A stretch of 28,496 nt of DNA from positions 1 through 28,496 of the forward strand of contig JAZTYO010000005.1 in NCBI GenBank assembly GCA_045636945.1, written 5' to 3'. The notes under the pieces are model-generated. The model was not told the origin of the DNA. It did not search any database and worked only from the letters and a program-made list of their open reading frames with translations. The position numbers were made by a program, and so were the translations under genes. Shown piece after piece: positions 6,752-14,611 of the stretch (positions are counted from its first letter, which is position 1; every line of letters starts with the position of its first letter). Source of the DNA: UMGS172 sp045636945 (lineage in GTDB: Bacteria; Bacillota; Clostridia; Oscillospirales; Acutalibacteraceae).

Positions 6752-6779
6752 AAAAGCCCTTGATTTTACAAGGCTTTTT
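6752..6779 (+). terminator. Intrinsic terminator after guaA
   Basis: AAAAGCCCTTG and CAAGGCTTTTT pair around an ATTTTA loop with one bulged C, ending in a T-run, 13 bases past the guaA stop. Confidence 0.75.
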
Positions 6780-6828
6780 AGGTAGCGTAGCGCTCCCTGA
6801 CAGCACTTTGACAGCAATCACTTTTTAG

Positions 6829-6858
6829 AGAACTTCGCAGAGATGCGGAGTTCTTTTT
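6829..6858 (+). terminator. Second terminator-like hairpin downstream of guaA
   Basis: 11-bp stem AGAACTTCGCA/TGCGGAGTTCT with one G-T pair and a GAGA loop, followed by TTTT. It backs up the first terminator. Confidence 0.75.
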
Positions 6859-6894
6859 CGTTTAGCTTGTGATTTTATTTGTAGGGCTTAATCA

Positions 6895-6917
6895 AGCCTT
6901 CAGCTTAGCTGGAGGCT
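6895..6917. repeat. Palindromic element between guaA and the MFS pseudogene
   Basis: 10-bp stem AGCCTTCAGC/GCTGGAGGCT with a TTA loop and one G-T pair, without a T-run on either side. It may be a dispersed intergenic palindrome. The rest of 6740-6980 holds only the two terminators. Confidence 0.45.
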
Positions 6918-6980
6918 GTGACTACTTTCTTTATAGGTTATATACCAACATTTTGCAAATTCTTGTTTGCCGTTCGCTTT

Positions 6981-8266
6981 CTATTCTTTGTTTGGTTTAA
7001 CCCTCGGAACAACCTTCTGCAGGTAGACGATTAAGAGAATAACCAGAACAAACGATATTGCTGAGAGAACTTGTTGTGCATAAACGTTTAAACCGAGGAA
7101 TTTGTTGCCTACAGCCTGAATGTAGTTGACCAACGGAGTTACTGATAAGGTTGCAAGGGAACCTGCAAGGCCGTAGATTGTTTGCTTTACCAGCAACGCA
7201 TCACTACGCTTTTCGGCAGGGACGTAATCGAAAATCAGATTGGTTTCGGCGCTGTTGATATCGCCCATAGCCGCTACAAACAGGCAATAATATACTATGT
7301 AGAACACCTTGCCGTTGCAAGGCTACATAAGGGTTGCAACGAGGAAGCCCAAAGCCGCAATCTCGCAAGCGTATTTCAACATAAATGCGAACGATTTTCG
7401 GTCGGCAATGCGGAAAAAACAAATGAACTTGGAATTCTTACGACCATATAAATAGCACTCAAAACTGCAATAAACGTCATACTGAAGCTGAGTTCTTTAG
7501 TGGTATACGTGCCATAAAATGTGGTGGTTATGTGGGTGCAAATGGTCCAGAAAACGCTGGTCATAATGACCTTCATAACGGTTTTATCACCCAATACGTT
7601 CTTGAATCGTTGAACAATCGAAACACTTTTCGGCAAAGTGGGTTGGGGCTTTTCCTTGGAAAGAACAAGCGTCAGCGTGTGTGCTACTGTCAGGACAAAA
7701 ATGGCATACGCAGCAACTATAAATGCAGTTTTGATTTGACCATTTTCTTCGTAATAGTCGATAAATGCACCGATACCAAGGTTGAACAAAAATCCGCCGA
7801 TAAGTGAAACGGCTTCTTTGATGGCGGTGAAATTTCCGCGCTTGTGGTTGTCAACAAGTGACATAAACCAGTTGGTCTTAGGCGAAAAAACGATGTTGAG
7901 GAAGAAACATCCTGCCATCAGAAGCACCGTAAACAAAACGGCCTTTACAGGACATGACAGATTGAAGAACGGAATAAAGTAGATGCTCATAAAAAGCAAC
8001 TGATTTAAAATGTGGAGAATAGTAACCCTGCGTTTTACCTTGCCACCACGGAAGAAGAGCACCGCAAAAAGCTGAAAACTGCAACCAAGAGCAACAAACG
8101 ACGTTAAAACAGCCGTAAGACTATCCGAAAATCCTAGGTTTGCGGTCAATTTTGCAAGAAATGCACCGGTGACAAGCAACGACACAAAATACTCCAGCGT
8201 TGCCTCAATTATGTACATCACACGGCTTGCTTTGTAGTTATCTTTATTCTGTAATTGGTCAGTCAA
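6981..8266 (-). pseudogene. Major facilitator superfamily transporter, broken by a frameshift and a stop codon
   Basis: The minus strand encodes a multi-spanning transporter of about 425 residues starting at TTG 8264-8266 (AAAGGA about 11 bases upstream). The first 285 residues show about eight hydrophobic segments and an MFS-like cytoplasmic middle loop (SKEKPQPTLPKSVSIVQRFK). Near 7411-7419, in a GGAAAAAA run (plus strand), one base is missing: continuing in the old frame gives a stop at 7376, whereas the other frame continues with IADRKSFAFMLKYACEIAAL. In that second frame a TAG at 7323-7325 interrupts before the last four segments, which run to the stop at 6981. Two independent lesions argue for a decaying gene rather than an assembly error. 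It has a good promoter, so decay looks recent. Substrate is unknown. Confidence 0.85.
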
Positions 8267-8293
8267 AACGCAACATATCCTTTGATGGAGTGT

Positions 8294-8322
8294 ATTATAT
8301 AATTTAATTTCAAGAATGTAAA
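8294..8322 (-). promoter_or_regulatory. Sigma-A promoter for the MFS pseudogene
   Basis: Minus-strand TTTACA (8317-8322), 17 bases, TATAAT (8294-8299), about 28 bases before the TTG start. It is intact although the gene is broken. Confidence 0.75.
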
Positions 8323-8383
8323 TAGCAAAAGTTATGAAACTTTTTCGACTTTTTAAAAAATCAAGATTCTATGAAAATAATGC

Positions 8384-8412
8384 TTGACTTTTCGGGGCAG
8401 ATTGTATATAAT
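8384..8412 (+). promoter_or_regulatory. Promoter of tRNA-Val
   Basis: TTGACT (8384-8389), 17 bases including a GC-rich block, TATAAT (8407-8412), 22 bases before the first tRNA base. It is a near-consensus stable-RNA promoter. Confidence 0.85.
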
Positions 8413-8434
8413 AACCTTTGCAGCAAATTAATAT

Positions 8435-8510
8435 GGACGTTTAGCTCAGCTGGTAGAGCCCCCGCTTGACGTGCGGGCGGTCGAGGGTTCGAGTCCCCCA
8501 GCGTCCACCA
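8435..8510 (+). tRNA. tRNA-Val (anticodon GAC)
   Basis: A full cloverleaf of 76 bases. The acceptor stem pairs GGACGTT with AGCGTCC (one G-T). The D arm is TAGCTCAGCTGGTAGAGC, the anticodon stem CCCGC/GCGGG encloses loop TTGACGT with anticodon GAC, and the T loop is GGTTCGAGTCC. CCA is encoded. It reads GUC (and GUU) valine codons. It is a single tRNA with its own promoter and terminator. Confidence 0.97.
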
Positions 8511-8518
8511 AAAGAGGA

Positions 8519-8544
8519 AACAGTATCGTTAGATACTGTTTTTT
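8519..8544 (+). terminator. Terminator of tRNA-Val
   Basis: 9-bp stem AACAGTATC/GATACTGTT with a GTTA loop followed by TTTTCTTTTG, eight bases past the tRNA CCA. Between it and the next terminator (8545-8629) I see nothing. Confidence 0.85.
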
Positions 8545-8629
8545 CTTTTGTGTGAATAAAGCGTGGGACTCGAACAAGGAGGGAGAAAACGAAGTTTGCG
8601 GAAGAAAACAGTCCTTTGGTCGGCACATA

Positions 8630-8666
8630 AAAACCGCCGCTTGAGATTTACTCAAACGGCGGTTTT
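8630..8666 (-). terminator. Terminator of the membrane pyrophosphatase gene
   Basis: Long stem AAAACCGCCG/CGGCGGTTTT, with an inner TTGAG/CTCAA stem and an ATTTA loop, 12 bases past the stop on the minus strand and followed there by TTTTTATG. Confidence 0.85.
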
Positions 8667-8678
8667 GTTTTATAGAAT

Positions 8679-10760
8679 TTACAGAATGCTGAACTTGAAA
8701 ACAAGTGCGGCAAATACGATGGAAACCATCGAAAGAAGTTTTATGAGGATGTTGATTGCAGGGCCAGAGGTGTCCTTAAACGGATCACCGACGGTGTCGC
8801 CTACAACGGCAGCCTTGTGCTGATGTGAGCCCTTACCACCAAAGTTTCCGCCCTCGATGTGCTTCTTGGCGTTATCCCAGGCGCCTCCCGAGTTAGACAT
8901 AAATATTGCCATAAGGAAACCCGAGACAGTCGCACCGCCTAACATACCGACAACACCCTTGTAGCCGAGAACTATACCGGTAATGACGGGAACAACAACC
9001 GCAACAATGGTGGGAAGTATCATTTCTTTAAGGCTTGCCTTTGTGCAAAGGCTTACGCATCTTGCATAGTCGGGGTCGGCGTTGCCCTCCATAAGACCGG
9101 CAATTTCGTGGAACTGACGGCGGACCTCTTTAACGACCGATTGAGCAGCCTTGCCGACCGACTCCATAGTCAAAGCGGCAAATACGAACGGCAAGCAAGC
9201 GCCGATGAATAAACCAACCAGAACGGTGGGATTGGTGATATCGAAAACAGTGTCAACAACCTCGCCTGCTTTTGCGGCAACCTCTTTTATCTTGTCAACG
9301 TAAGAAGCCATCAGAGCAAGTGCGGTCAATGCAGCCGAGCCGATTGCAAAACCCTTACCGGTAGCGGCAGTGGTGTTGCCCAAGGCATCAAGAGCATCAG
9401 TACGTTCTCTTACTTCCTTTTCGAGGCCAGCCATTTCGGCAATACCGCCTGCATTATCGGCAACAGGACCGTAAGCGTCGGTAGCAAGGGTGATACCAAG
9501 CGTTGAAAGCATACCGACAGCGGCCAAAGCGATGCCGTAAAGTCCGCAACCGTCACCTGCGGCAAAGTATGCAACGAGAATACAAACGGCGATAATGACA
9601 ATAGGAAGTGCGGTGGAAATCATACCGAGACCAAGACCGCCGATGATAATAGTTGCCGAACCGGTTTCCGATTTTGCGGCAAGCTTACGTGTAGGCTTGT
9701 AGGTATCAGAGGTGAACAATTCGGTCGACTGTCCAATCAACACTCCTGCGATAAGTCCTGCAAGAATCGAGAAGTAAAGACCGATAGAGTTTTTACCGTC
9801 AAGGCAGAACCATACAACGGGGAATGAAGCGATTGCAATGAGTATTGCTGAGAAGTTGGTGCCGCGGCTCAAAGATTTCAAGAGATTCTTTTGAGTCGCA
9901 TTTTCCTTTGTTCGGACAAGGAAGGTGCCGATAACCGAGAAAATGATACCAATTGCCGCAATAAGAAGAGGAACTGCCATTGCGTTGAATGAGCCTATAG
10001 CGGCAACACCCAAAGCACAGGCCGAAATGATAGAACCAACATACGATTCGTATAGGTCGGCACCCATACCTGCTACGTCACCAACATTATCACCAACGTT
10101 ATCGGCAATAACGGCAGGGTTTCTGGGGTCGTCCTCTGGGATGCCTGCTTCAACCTTACCAACAAGGTCGGCACCGACATCGGCAGCTTTGGTAAAGATA
10201 CCACCGCCAACACGGGCAAACAAAGCCATTGAAGAAGCACCCATACCGAAGGTCAGCATAGCACTTGTGATTTCGGAAGGCGAGCACTTGAAAACAAACT
10301 TCAAAAGTGAAAACCATATTGCAATGTCCAAAAGTCCAAGACCGACAACGGTAAAGCCCATAACCGAGCCTGCCGAGAATGCAACGCGGAGACCTTTATT
10401 AAGACCTTCACGGCAAGCATTCGCGGTACGTGCATTGGATGCGGTTGCAATCTTCATACCGACAAAGCCCGACAAGGCCGAGAATATACCGCCGGTAAGG
10501 AACGCAAACGGTACATACGGTGTTAAAAGGTCAAATATAGCCATGATGCCAAGTATTACAAACATAACGGCAAAGAAAATGGCTACAATTTTGTATTGTC
10601 TTTTAAGATAGGCGTTGGCACCCTCGCGAATCGACTGGGAGATTTTCTTCATTCTGTCGGTTCCCTCAGAGAACTTCATAACCTTTTTAGCAGTAAACAA
10701 AGCAAAAATCAATGCTACCGCAGCTCCGACAAACGTACACAGAGCCAAAACTTTCTCCAT
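8679..10760 (-). CDS. hppA: Membrane-bound cation-pumping pyrophosphatase
   Basis: Hydrolyses pyrophosphate and uses the energy to pump H+ or Na+ across the cytoplasmic membrane. 693 residues, the usual family length, with about 16 hydrophobic segments. The Mg-PPi site is visible as DVGADLVGKVEAGIPEDDPR and DNVGDNVGDVAGMGADLYES around residues 188-238, and the C-terminal block with SNSGGAWDNAKK and GDTVGDPFKDTSGP near 630-670. The motif GNTTAATGKG near residue 465 has Ala where K+-independent enzymes have Lys, which points to a K+-dependent type. Whether it pumps Na+ or H+ I cannot decide by eye. The start is supported by AAAAGGAG nine bases before ATG 10760. It has its own promoter and terminator. 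Expected role: recovering energy from biosynthetic pyrophosphate in a fermenting anaerobe. Confidence 0.97.
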   Translation of the reverse strand: MEKVLALCTFVGAAVALIFALFTAKKVMKFSEGTDRMKKISQSIREGANAYLKRQYKIVAIFFAVMFVILGIMAIFDLLTPYVPFAFLTGGIFSALSGFVGMKIATASNARTANACREGLNKGLRVAFSAGSVMGFTVVGLGLLDIAIWFSLLKFVFKCSPSEITSAMLTFGMGASSMALFARVGGGIFTKAADVGADLVGKVEAGIPEDDPRNPAVIADNVGDNVGDVAGMGADLYESYVGSIISACALGVAAIGSFNAMAVPLLIAAIGIIFSVIGTFLVRTKENATQKNLLKSLSRGTNFSAILIAIASFPVVWFCLDGKNSIGLYFSILAGLIAGVLIGQSTELFTSDTYKPTRKLAAKSETGSATIIIGGLGLGMISTALPIVIIAVCILVAYFAAGDGCGLYGIALAAVGMLSTLGITLATDAYGPVADNAGGIAEMAGLEKEVRERTDALDALGNTTAATGKGFAIGSAALTALALMASYVDKIKEVAAKAGEVVDTVFDITNPTVLVGLFIGACLPFVFAALTMESVGKAAQSVVKEVRRQFHEIAGLMEGNADPDYARCVSLCTKASLKEMILPTIVAVVVPVITGIVLGYKGVVGMLGGATVSGFLMAIFMSNSGGAWDNAKKHIEGGNFGGKGSHQHKAAVVGDTVGDPFKDTSGPAINILIKLLSMVSIVFAALVFKFSIL

Positions 10761-10793
10761 AATTACACTACTCCTTTTTATGGTGTACCTAAT

Positions 10794-10822
10794 ATGATAA
10801 CATAATCTTTCGGGTTTGTCAA
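10794..10822 (-). promoter_or_regulatory. hppA: Strong sigma-A promoter of hppA
   Basis: Minus-strand consensus TTGACA (10817-10822), 17 bases, TATCAT (10794-10799), leaving a leader of about 27 bases. Confidence 0.85.
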
Positions 10823-10843
10823 GTTTTTAACAAAGGATTTAAT

Positions 10844-10889
10844 ATATTTGCAAGAATGCGGACAGATATTGTTAAAAAATTGCAAATAT
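10844..10889. repeat. Inverted repeat in the divergent hppA/11046 intergenic region
   Basis: ATATTTGCAA (10844-10853) and TTGCAAATAT (10880-10889) are perfect 10-bp inverted arms. An overlapping alternative pairs CAGATATT (10863-10870) with AATATCTG (10885-10892). It could be an operator or a hairpin. The region is AT-rich and chance cannot be excluded. Confidence 0.35.
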
Positions 10890-10942
10890 CTGATTTGGCT
10901 TTTACCGAGAATCAAAATATGTTACGTTTAGAAACATAGGTA

Positions 10943-10971
10943 TTTAAAATTTCATTCTGATATGATACAAT
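10943..10971 (+). promoter_or_regulatory. Candidate promoter for the small ORF at 11046
   Basis: TTTAAA (10943-10948), 17 bases, TACAAT (10966-10971). Flanking ATGTTAC (10919-10925) and GTAACAT (10986-10992) form an inverted pair around it. Moderate match only. Confidence 0.35.
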
Positions 10972-11045
10972 CATTTAAAAGATATGTAACATTTTTAAGA
11001 CTAATTACGTATAACCTACAGAGATTGTAGAAAGGGGGAGGGGTA

Positions 11046-11351
11046 GTGGCGTATTATGGTCAAGGAACGACCGATTCAATGGGCAAAACGGTTGAGCATT
11101 ACATTGAAAACTACGGACAGTTTATTTCAAAGCTAAGTTTTTCGTTATGCAAAAACACCCATGATGCCGATTACCGTTCGGACTACTTTGCGGTTATAGA
11201 TGCATCGTGCGATAAGATTGCCGAAAAGATTTCCTATAACGGAGCTATAGCGTATCTTAGTGATGAGGCGTTGACCGAACTGCTTGGTTCTAAATCCTAC
11301 GAAGAATATATACTTATGTATGAGAATATGATGGACCGACAGTATAAATAG
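11046..11351 (+). CDS. Small protein of unknown function upstream of spoIIE
   Basis: 101 residues from a GTG start with a very strong GGGGGAGG site seven to eight bases upstream, so translation is likely. The product is soluble and slightly acidic, with Tyr-rich ends. The stretch YGQFISKLSFSLCKNTHDAD (residues 24-43) resembles the first helix of sigma-70 family region 2 (pattern Y...L..LA.SLC.N.HDAEDL), but the DLVQETF continuation is missing and the rest does not fit. It could be a degenerate or repurposed sigma-factor fragment, or unrelated. It stands between divergent hppA and spoIIE and is followed by a strong hairpin. Function unknown. Confidence 0.65.
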   Translation: MAYYGQGTTDSMGKTVEHYIENYGQFISKLSFSLCKNTHDADYRSDYFAVIDASCDKIAEKISYNGAIAYLSDEALTELLGSKSYEEYILMYENMMDRQYK

Positions 11352-11383
11352 AATTTAAATAAAAGCTAAACCGTCGTGTGATG

Positions 11384-11427
11384 ATATGCACCCCAAAAGT
11401 TAGACACTTTTGGAGGTGCATATTTTT
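11384..11427 (+). terminator. Long hairpin with T-run after the small ORF
   Basis: Stem ATATGCACC plus CCAAAAGT pairing with ACTTTTGG and GGTGCATAT, 17 bp with one bulged A and a TAGAC loop, followed by TTTTT. It would terminate transcription from 11046 before spoIIE. Confidence 0.7.
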
Positions 11428-11494
11428 ATGGCAAAAAAAGATAAAATATTACACGTTCGTTCTACAAAATATATTATGGCCTTACTTGTATAAT
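11384..11494 (+). mobile_element. Possible IS3-family left-end remnant
   Basis: The sequence CCCCAAAAGTTAGACACTTT inside the hairpin resembles IS3/IS150-type terminal repeats as I remember them. Right after the hairpin, ATG GCA AAA AAA GAT (11428 onwards) resembles the MAKK start of their OrfA, but it stops after 21 codons (TAA at about 11491-11493). No transposase body remains. The likeness is from memory and not verified; the hairpin may simply be a terminator. Confidence 0.3.
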
Positions 11495-11541
11495 ATGTTT
11501 ACATAACACAATTTATGCTTGTTCGAAAGGTGAGGACGTAA

Positions 11542-13857
11542 ATGATTAAGGAAACGGTCAAAAAGTCGCGAATAGTTGAGATTTTCGGTGCGGCAGAGAG
11601 GTGGATATTAGCGGCAAAGCAGGTAGGGTTTGCGATTATGGGCTTTTTTATGGCAAGAACGTCGCTTTTAAGCGGTATGGCTCCTTTGGGTGCCGCATTG
11701 ACGGCAGGTGTGCCTAAAAAATACATAATCGTAGCGGCGGCAGGGTCGTTGTTAGGATATCTTATGCCAATGTCGGGCATATCGGTACTGCGATACACAG
11801 CGGCACTTCTAGCGGTGTTTTCAATAAGGCTCATCATAAACGGTATAAAAGGAATAGGTGCTAGTGCCGTTTGGGCAGGCGTTACCGCGGCAACCGTCAT
11901 AACGGCTATTGGTTTTGTTTCAAACGTGGGTGACAATCTTGTGAGCACAATGGTTTTAAGCATAACCGAGGGATTGCTATCGGGTGCTGGAGCATTTTTT
12001 ATACGCAAGGCATCAACCGTAAGCCTTGCATCAAAGGGCAATACACCCGAACAAACTGCGGCATTGCTTATAACGGTTGCATTGGTGCTGACCTCGGTTA
12101 TGAATGTTGGATTTGACGGCATATCAATAGGTCGCGTTGCGGCATTTTTGTTTGTTTTGCTTGCCGCAAGATACGGCAGGATAGGTACGGCCTGCATCTG
12201 TTCGGTTGCAATGGCTTTAAGTCTGATAATTTCGGGTGGCAGGACCGATACGGCGGTGGCTATGTGTGCCGCAGGACTTTTAAGTGGTGTTTTAATAAAT
12301 ATGGGCAGATTTGCCGTAGTTATCGCCCCCGTTGTGGTTACGGGGTTGTGGGCTTTGGTATCAAATGCCGATACCGTAGCGATTGCTATGCTGATAGAGT
12401 CCTCGTCGGCAGGTGCTATATATGCCTTGTTACCCAAAACCTTTACCGCAAGCCTTGGAACGTTTATTGCTCCCGAGGTCGTAACCCCCGACACAAAAGG
12501 CCTTAGAAGGACTCTTACAATGCGGTTAGGTCTGGCTTCGGCGGCTTTGCACGGTGTTTCCGAAACGGTCGACGAGGTTTCCCGTTGCCTTTCGATATCC
12601 AAAAGTCCAAACTTTGCCGCCGTACTGCACAAGACCGAAAACGATGCCTGCAAAGGATGTTCTTTTCATATATACTGTTGGGAAAAGCAAAAATCCAACA
12701 TGGTTGATGCCGTGTTGGCTATGTGTGAAACCATTCGTCGCGGACAACCCATCAGCCTTGCCGAAGTACCCGACGATTTTTCCGAACGATGCCTTCGTAT
12801 TGAACGGTTTGAGGATGCTATCACCCGACACTATTCAGAATTCTTGAGCAGCATCTCGGCTGAACGTCGTGTTACCGAAATCCGAGAGGTAATGGCAGGG
12901 CAGATGAATGGCATAGCCGATATGCTGTCCGAGATGTCACACGAATTTAAGACGGCACAAAGGTATGATATAGCAATGGCAGGCAGGGTTGCAGGTGCGT
13001 TAAAGGAACTCGATATTTCGGCTGATGAATGTAGCTGTGTGGTCGACAAATACGGACGTATGACGGTTGAGATAAAGTTGTTGCAGGAACCCGAACTACC
13101 GATTAACCGTCTGAGGGTATTGGAAAGATTGGAAAGCACCTGTGAACGCGATTTTGAGCCTCCCGAGATAAACCGAGTCGGCAGGACCTATTATATAACG
13201 GCAACCGAAAAGGCGGTTTTATCGGTTGACTGCGGTTGCACACAGTTTAACCAAGGCAAAAACGAGCATTGCGGAGATACTTGCCGATACTTTTTCGACG
13301 GCAGAGGTCGTCTTGTAGTTATTGTCAGCGACGGAATGGGCTCGGGTGGTCGTGCCGCCGTCGACAGTGCAATGACGGCAGGACTTGCCGAACGACTTAT
13401 TAAGGCAGGATTCGGGTATGACTGCACCTTAAAATTGGTCAACTCTGCGATGCTTTACAAATCAACCGACGAGTCACTCGCAACGCTTGATATTTCCTGC
13501 ATTGACCTCTTTTCGGGCAAGACCGAACTGTATAAGGCAGGTGCAGCGCCGACCATTGTCCGTCGGAACGGTAGGACGGGCAGGGCAGAATGCCGTTCAC
13601 TCCCTGCTGGCATACTCAATGAAGTGGGCTTTGACCGTGCTGTTGTCACCTTAAAGGAGGACGATATACTTTTAATGATGTCGGACGGTGTGTGTACCGA
13701 CGGAACCGATTGGATATGCGCCGAGATTGAGGGCTTTAAGGACGGAGGAGCCAAGCAACTGTCTGAACGAATAGCCACGGCAGCAAGACGTCGCCGACGT
13801 GACGGGCACGACGATGATATCACCGTGTTTGCGGCAATAGTTGAAAAGGCAGTATAA
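11542..13857 (+). CDS. spoIIE: Stage II sporulation protein E, membrane PP2C phosphatase
   Basis: Membrane serine phosphatase at the asymmetric septum that dephosphorylates the anti-anti-sigma factor SpoIIAA to switch on sigma-F in the forespore. 771 residues, near the Bacillus length of about 827. Residues 20-320 carry about ten hydrophobic segments. A cysteine cluster (ACKGCSFHIYCWEKQK) lies near 370-385, where SpoIIE proteins have one. The C-terminal PP2C domain has metal-binding aspartates in IVSDGMGSGG (~597), MMSDGVCTDG (~715) and GHDDDITVF (~757-760). The ATG at 11542 follows AAAGGTGAGG. The gene is monocistronic with a terminator behind it. No Spo0A box could be confirmed upstream. 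It indicates a spore former or a lineage that recently was one. Confidence 0.95.
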   Translation: MIKETVKKSRIVEIFGAAERWILAAKQVGFAIMGFFMARTSLLSGMAPLGAALTAGVPKKYIIVAAAGSLLGYLMPMSGISVLRYTAALLAVFSIRLIINGIKGIGASAVWAGVTAATVITAIGFVSNVGDNLVSTMVLSITEGLLSGAGAFFIRKASTVSLASKGNTPEQTAALLITVALVLTSVMNVGFDGISIGRVAAFLFVLLAARYGRIGTACICSVAMALSLIISGGRTDTAVAMCAAGLLSGVLINMGRFAVVIAPVVVTGLWALVSNADTVAIAMLIESSSAGAIYALLPKTFTASLGTFIAPEVVTPDTKGLRRTLTMRLGLASAALHGVSETVDEVSRCLSISKSPNFAAVLHKTENDACKGCSFHIYCWEKQKSNMVDAVLAMCETIRRGQPISLAEVPDDFSERCLRIERFEDAITRHYSEFLSSISAERRVTEIREVMAGQMNGIADMLSEMSHEFKTAQRYDIAMAGRVAGALKELDISADECSCVVDKYGRMTVEIKLLQEPELPINRLRVLERLESTCERDFEPPEINRVGRTYYITATEKAVLSVDCGCTQFNQGKNEHCGDTCRYFFDGRGRLVVIVSDGMGSGGRAAVDSAMTAGLAERLIKAGFGYDCTLKLVNSAMLYKSTDESLATLDISCIDLFSGKTELYKAGAAPTIVRRNGRTGRAECRSLPAGILNEVGFDRAVVTLKEDDILLMMSDGVCTDGTDWICAEIEGFKDGGAKQLSERIATAARRRRRDGHDDDITVFAAIVEKAV

Positions 13858-13867
13858 ATGGGCATAA

Positions 13868-13899
13868 AAAAAGAGAAGCACGTGAGTGCTTCTCTTTTT
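13868..13899. terminator. Bidirectional terminator between spoIIE and the convergent gene
   Basis: Perfect 14-bp stem AAAAAGAGAAGCAC/GTGCTTCTCTTTTT with a GTGA loop. The A-run and T-run arms make it work for spoIIE on plus and for the gene at 13903 on minus. Confidence 0.9.
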
Positions 13900-13902
13900 A
13901 TC

Positions 13903-14577
13903 TTAATATCTTCTTCGTTTTATCTTGATGTAATTGCTGACGATATTGTCGTTTTGTTCCATCTTACGACGACGGTAATCCTTAACAAACGAAAGTGTAA
14001 GGATGACTGCCATCACCAAAAAGGCCAGAATACCGATACACAAGAAGATTATCATAAGGATGTTCGGGTTGGATTCTTCGACACTGTCGGGCAAACCGAC
14101 CGAGCCTATAAATTCACCCAATCTCAACGGGTCGTCACCGAAATAAGCAAAGGTGTAAAGCTTTCCGTTGGATACCGTCACGTACATAGCGGTATATTGT
14201 CCGTCGGTCACAACCGATTTTTTGAGGTAAACGTGGCTTCCTATCTCGGCAGTGTCGTATCCGTCGGTAAATAGCTTATCGCCAACAGGCTTTAAATCCT
14301 GTCCCGTCAAGCCCTTGAACGACACGAGTTGCTTTGAAAAATCGGTCACGGTTTCACGACACTGAATCTGATGAGCCTCATCCTTTGAAATTGCGGCAAA
14401 TATAAGTCCCTTAACATCGCTTGAAATAAGGAGGTCTTCCTCGGTCATAAGGTCGTAGCTGTCACTCAAGGTAAAGGTTACGTCCTTTACAGTGTGGGTG
14501 GTCGACGATGCCGATACCGATACCGCGGCAAAGAGGCATATTATAATTGACAAAACACATATAAAGGCTTTCTTCAC
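13903..14577 (-). CDS. Secreted, membrane-anchored protein of unknown function
   Basis: 224 residues from the GTG at 14575-14577, which has AAAGGA ten bases upstream; a GTG three codons earlier is too close to that site. The N-terminus is a signal peptide (MKKAFICVLSIIICLFAAVSVSAS) with likely cleavage after VSA near residue 24. An extracellular domain of about 130 residues starts with THTVKDVTFTLSDSYDLM. A transmembrane helix (ILMIIFLCIGILAFLVMAVIL) near 172-195 precedes a short basic tail ending in KIKRRRY. The layout means most of it is outside the cell. It is the last gene after lgt and folD, 34 bases behind folD, with the shared terminator downstream. No family recognised. Confidence 0.8.
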   Translation of the reverse strand: MKKAFICVLSIIICLFAAVSVSASSTTHTVKDVTFTLSDSYDLMTEEDLLISSDVKGLIFAAISKDEAHQIQCRETVTDFSKQLVSFKGLTGQDLKPVGDKLFTDGYDTAEIGSHVYLKKSVVTDGQYTAMYVTVSNGKLYTFAYFGDDPLRLGEFIGSVGLPDSVEESNPNILMIIFLCIGILAFLVMAVILTLSFVKDYRRRKMEQNDNIVSNYIKIKRRRY

Positions 14578-14611
14578 TGCGGTCACTTCCTTTCAAGAAT
14601 TTTCAAAAAGG

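Noticed and set aside
7323..7419. Programmed frameshift or TAG readthrough in the MFS gene
   Set aside because: No slippery heptamer plus pseudoknot is visible, and two separate lesions fit decay better. TAG is an ordinary stop for other genes here (11349-11351).
8441..8823. Short frames on both strands overlapping the tRNA and its flank
   Set aside because: They read through the tRNA and two terminators and have no coding signals.
9925..10611. 228-codon open frame on plus inside hppA
   Set aside because: Antisense shadow of a strongly conserved gene; repetitive Pro/Ala composition and no start signals.
11510..11540. Spo0A box before spoIIE (TTGTTCGAA)
   Set aside because: It has an extra T compared with TGTCGAA and does not overlap a convincing promoter.
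11499..12653. Long open frame on minus across the first half of spoIIE (384 codons)
   Set aside because: Composition is an Ala/Pro/Thr-rich shadow of the spoIIE frame, with no ribosome site and no recognisable domain.
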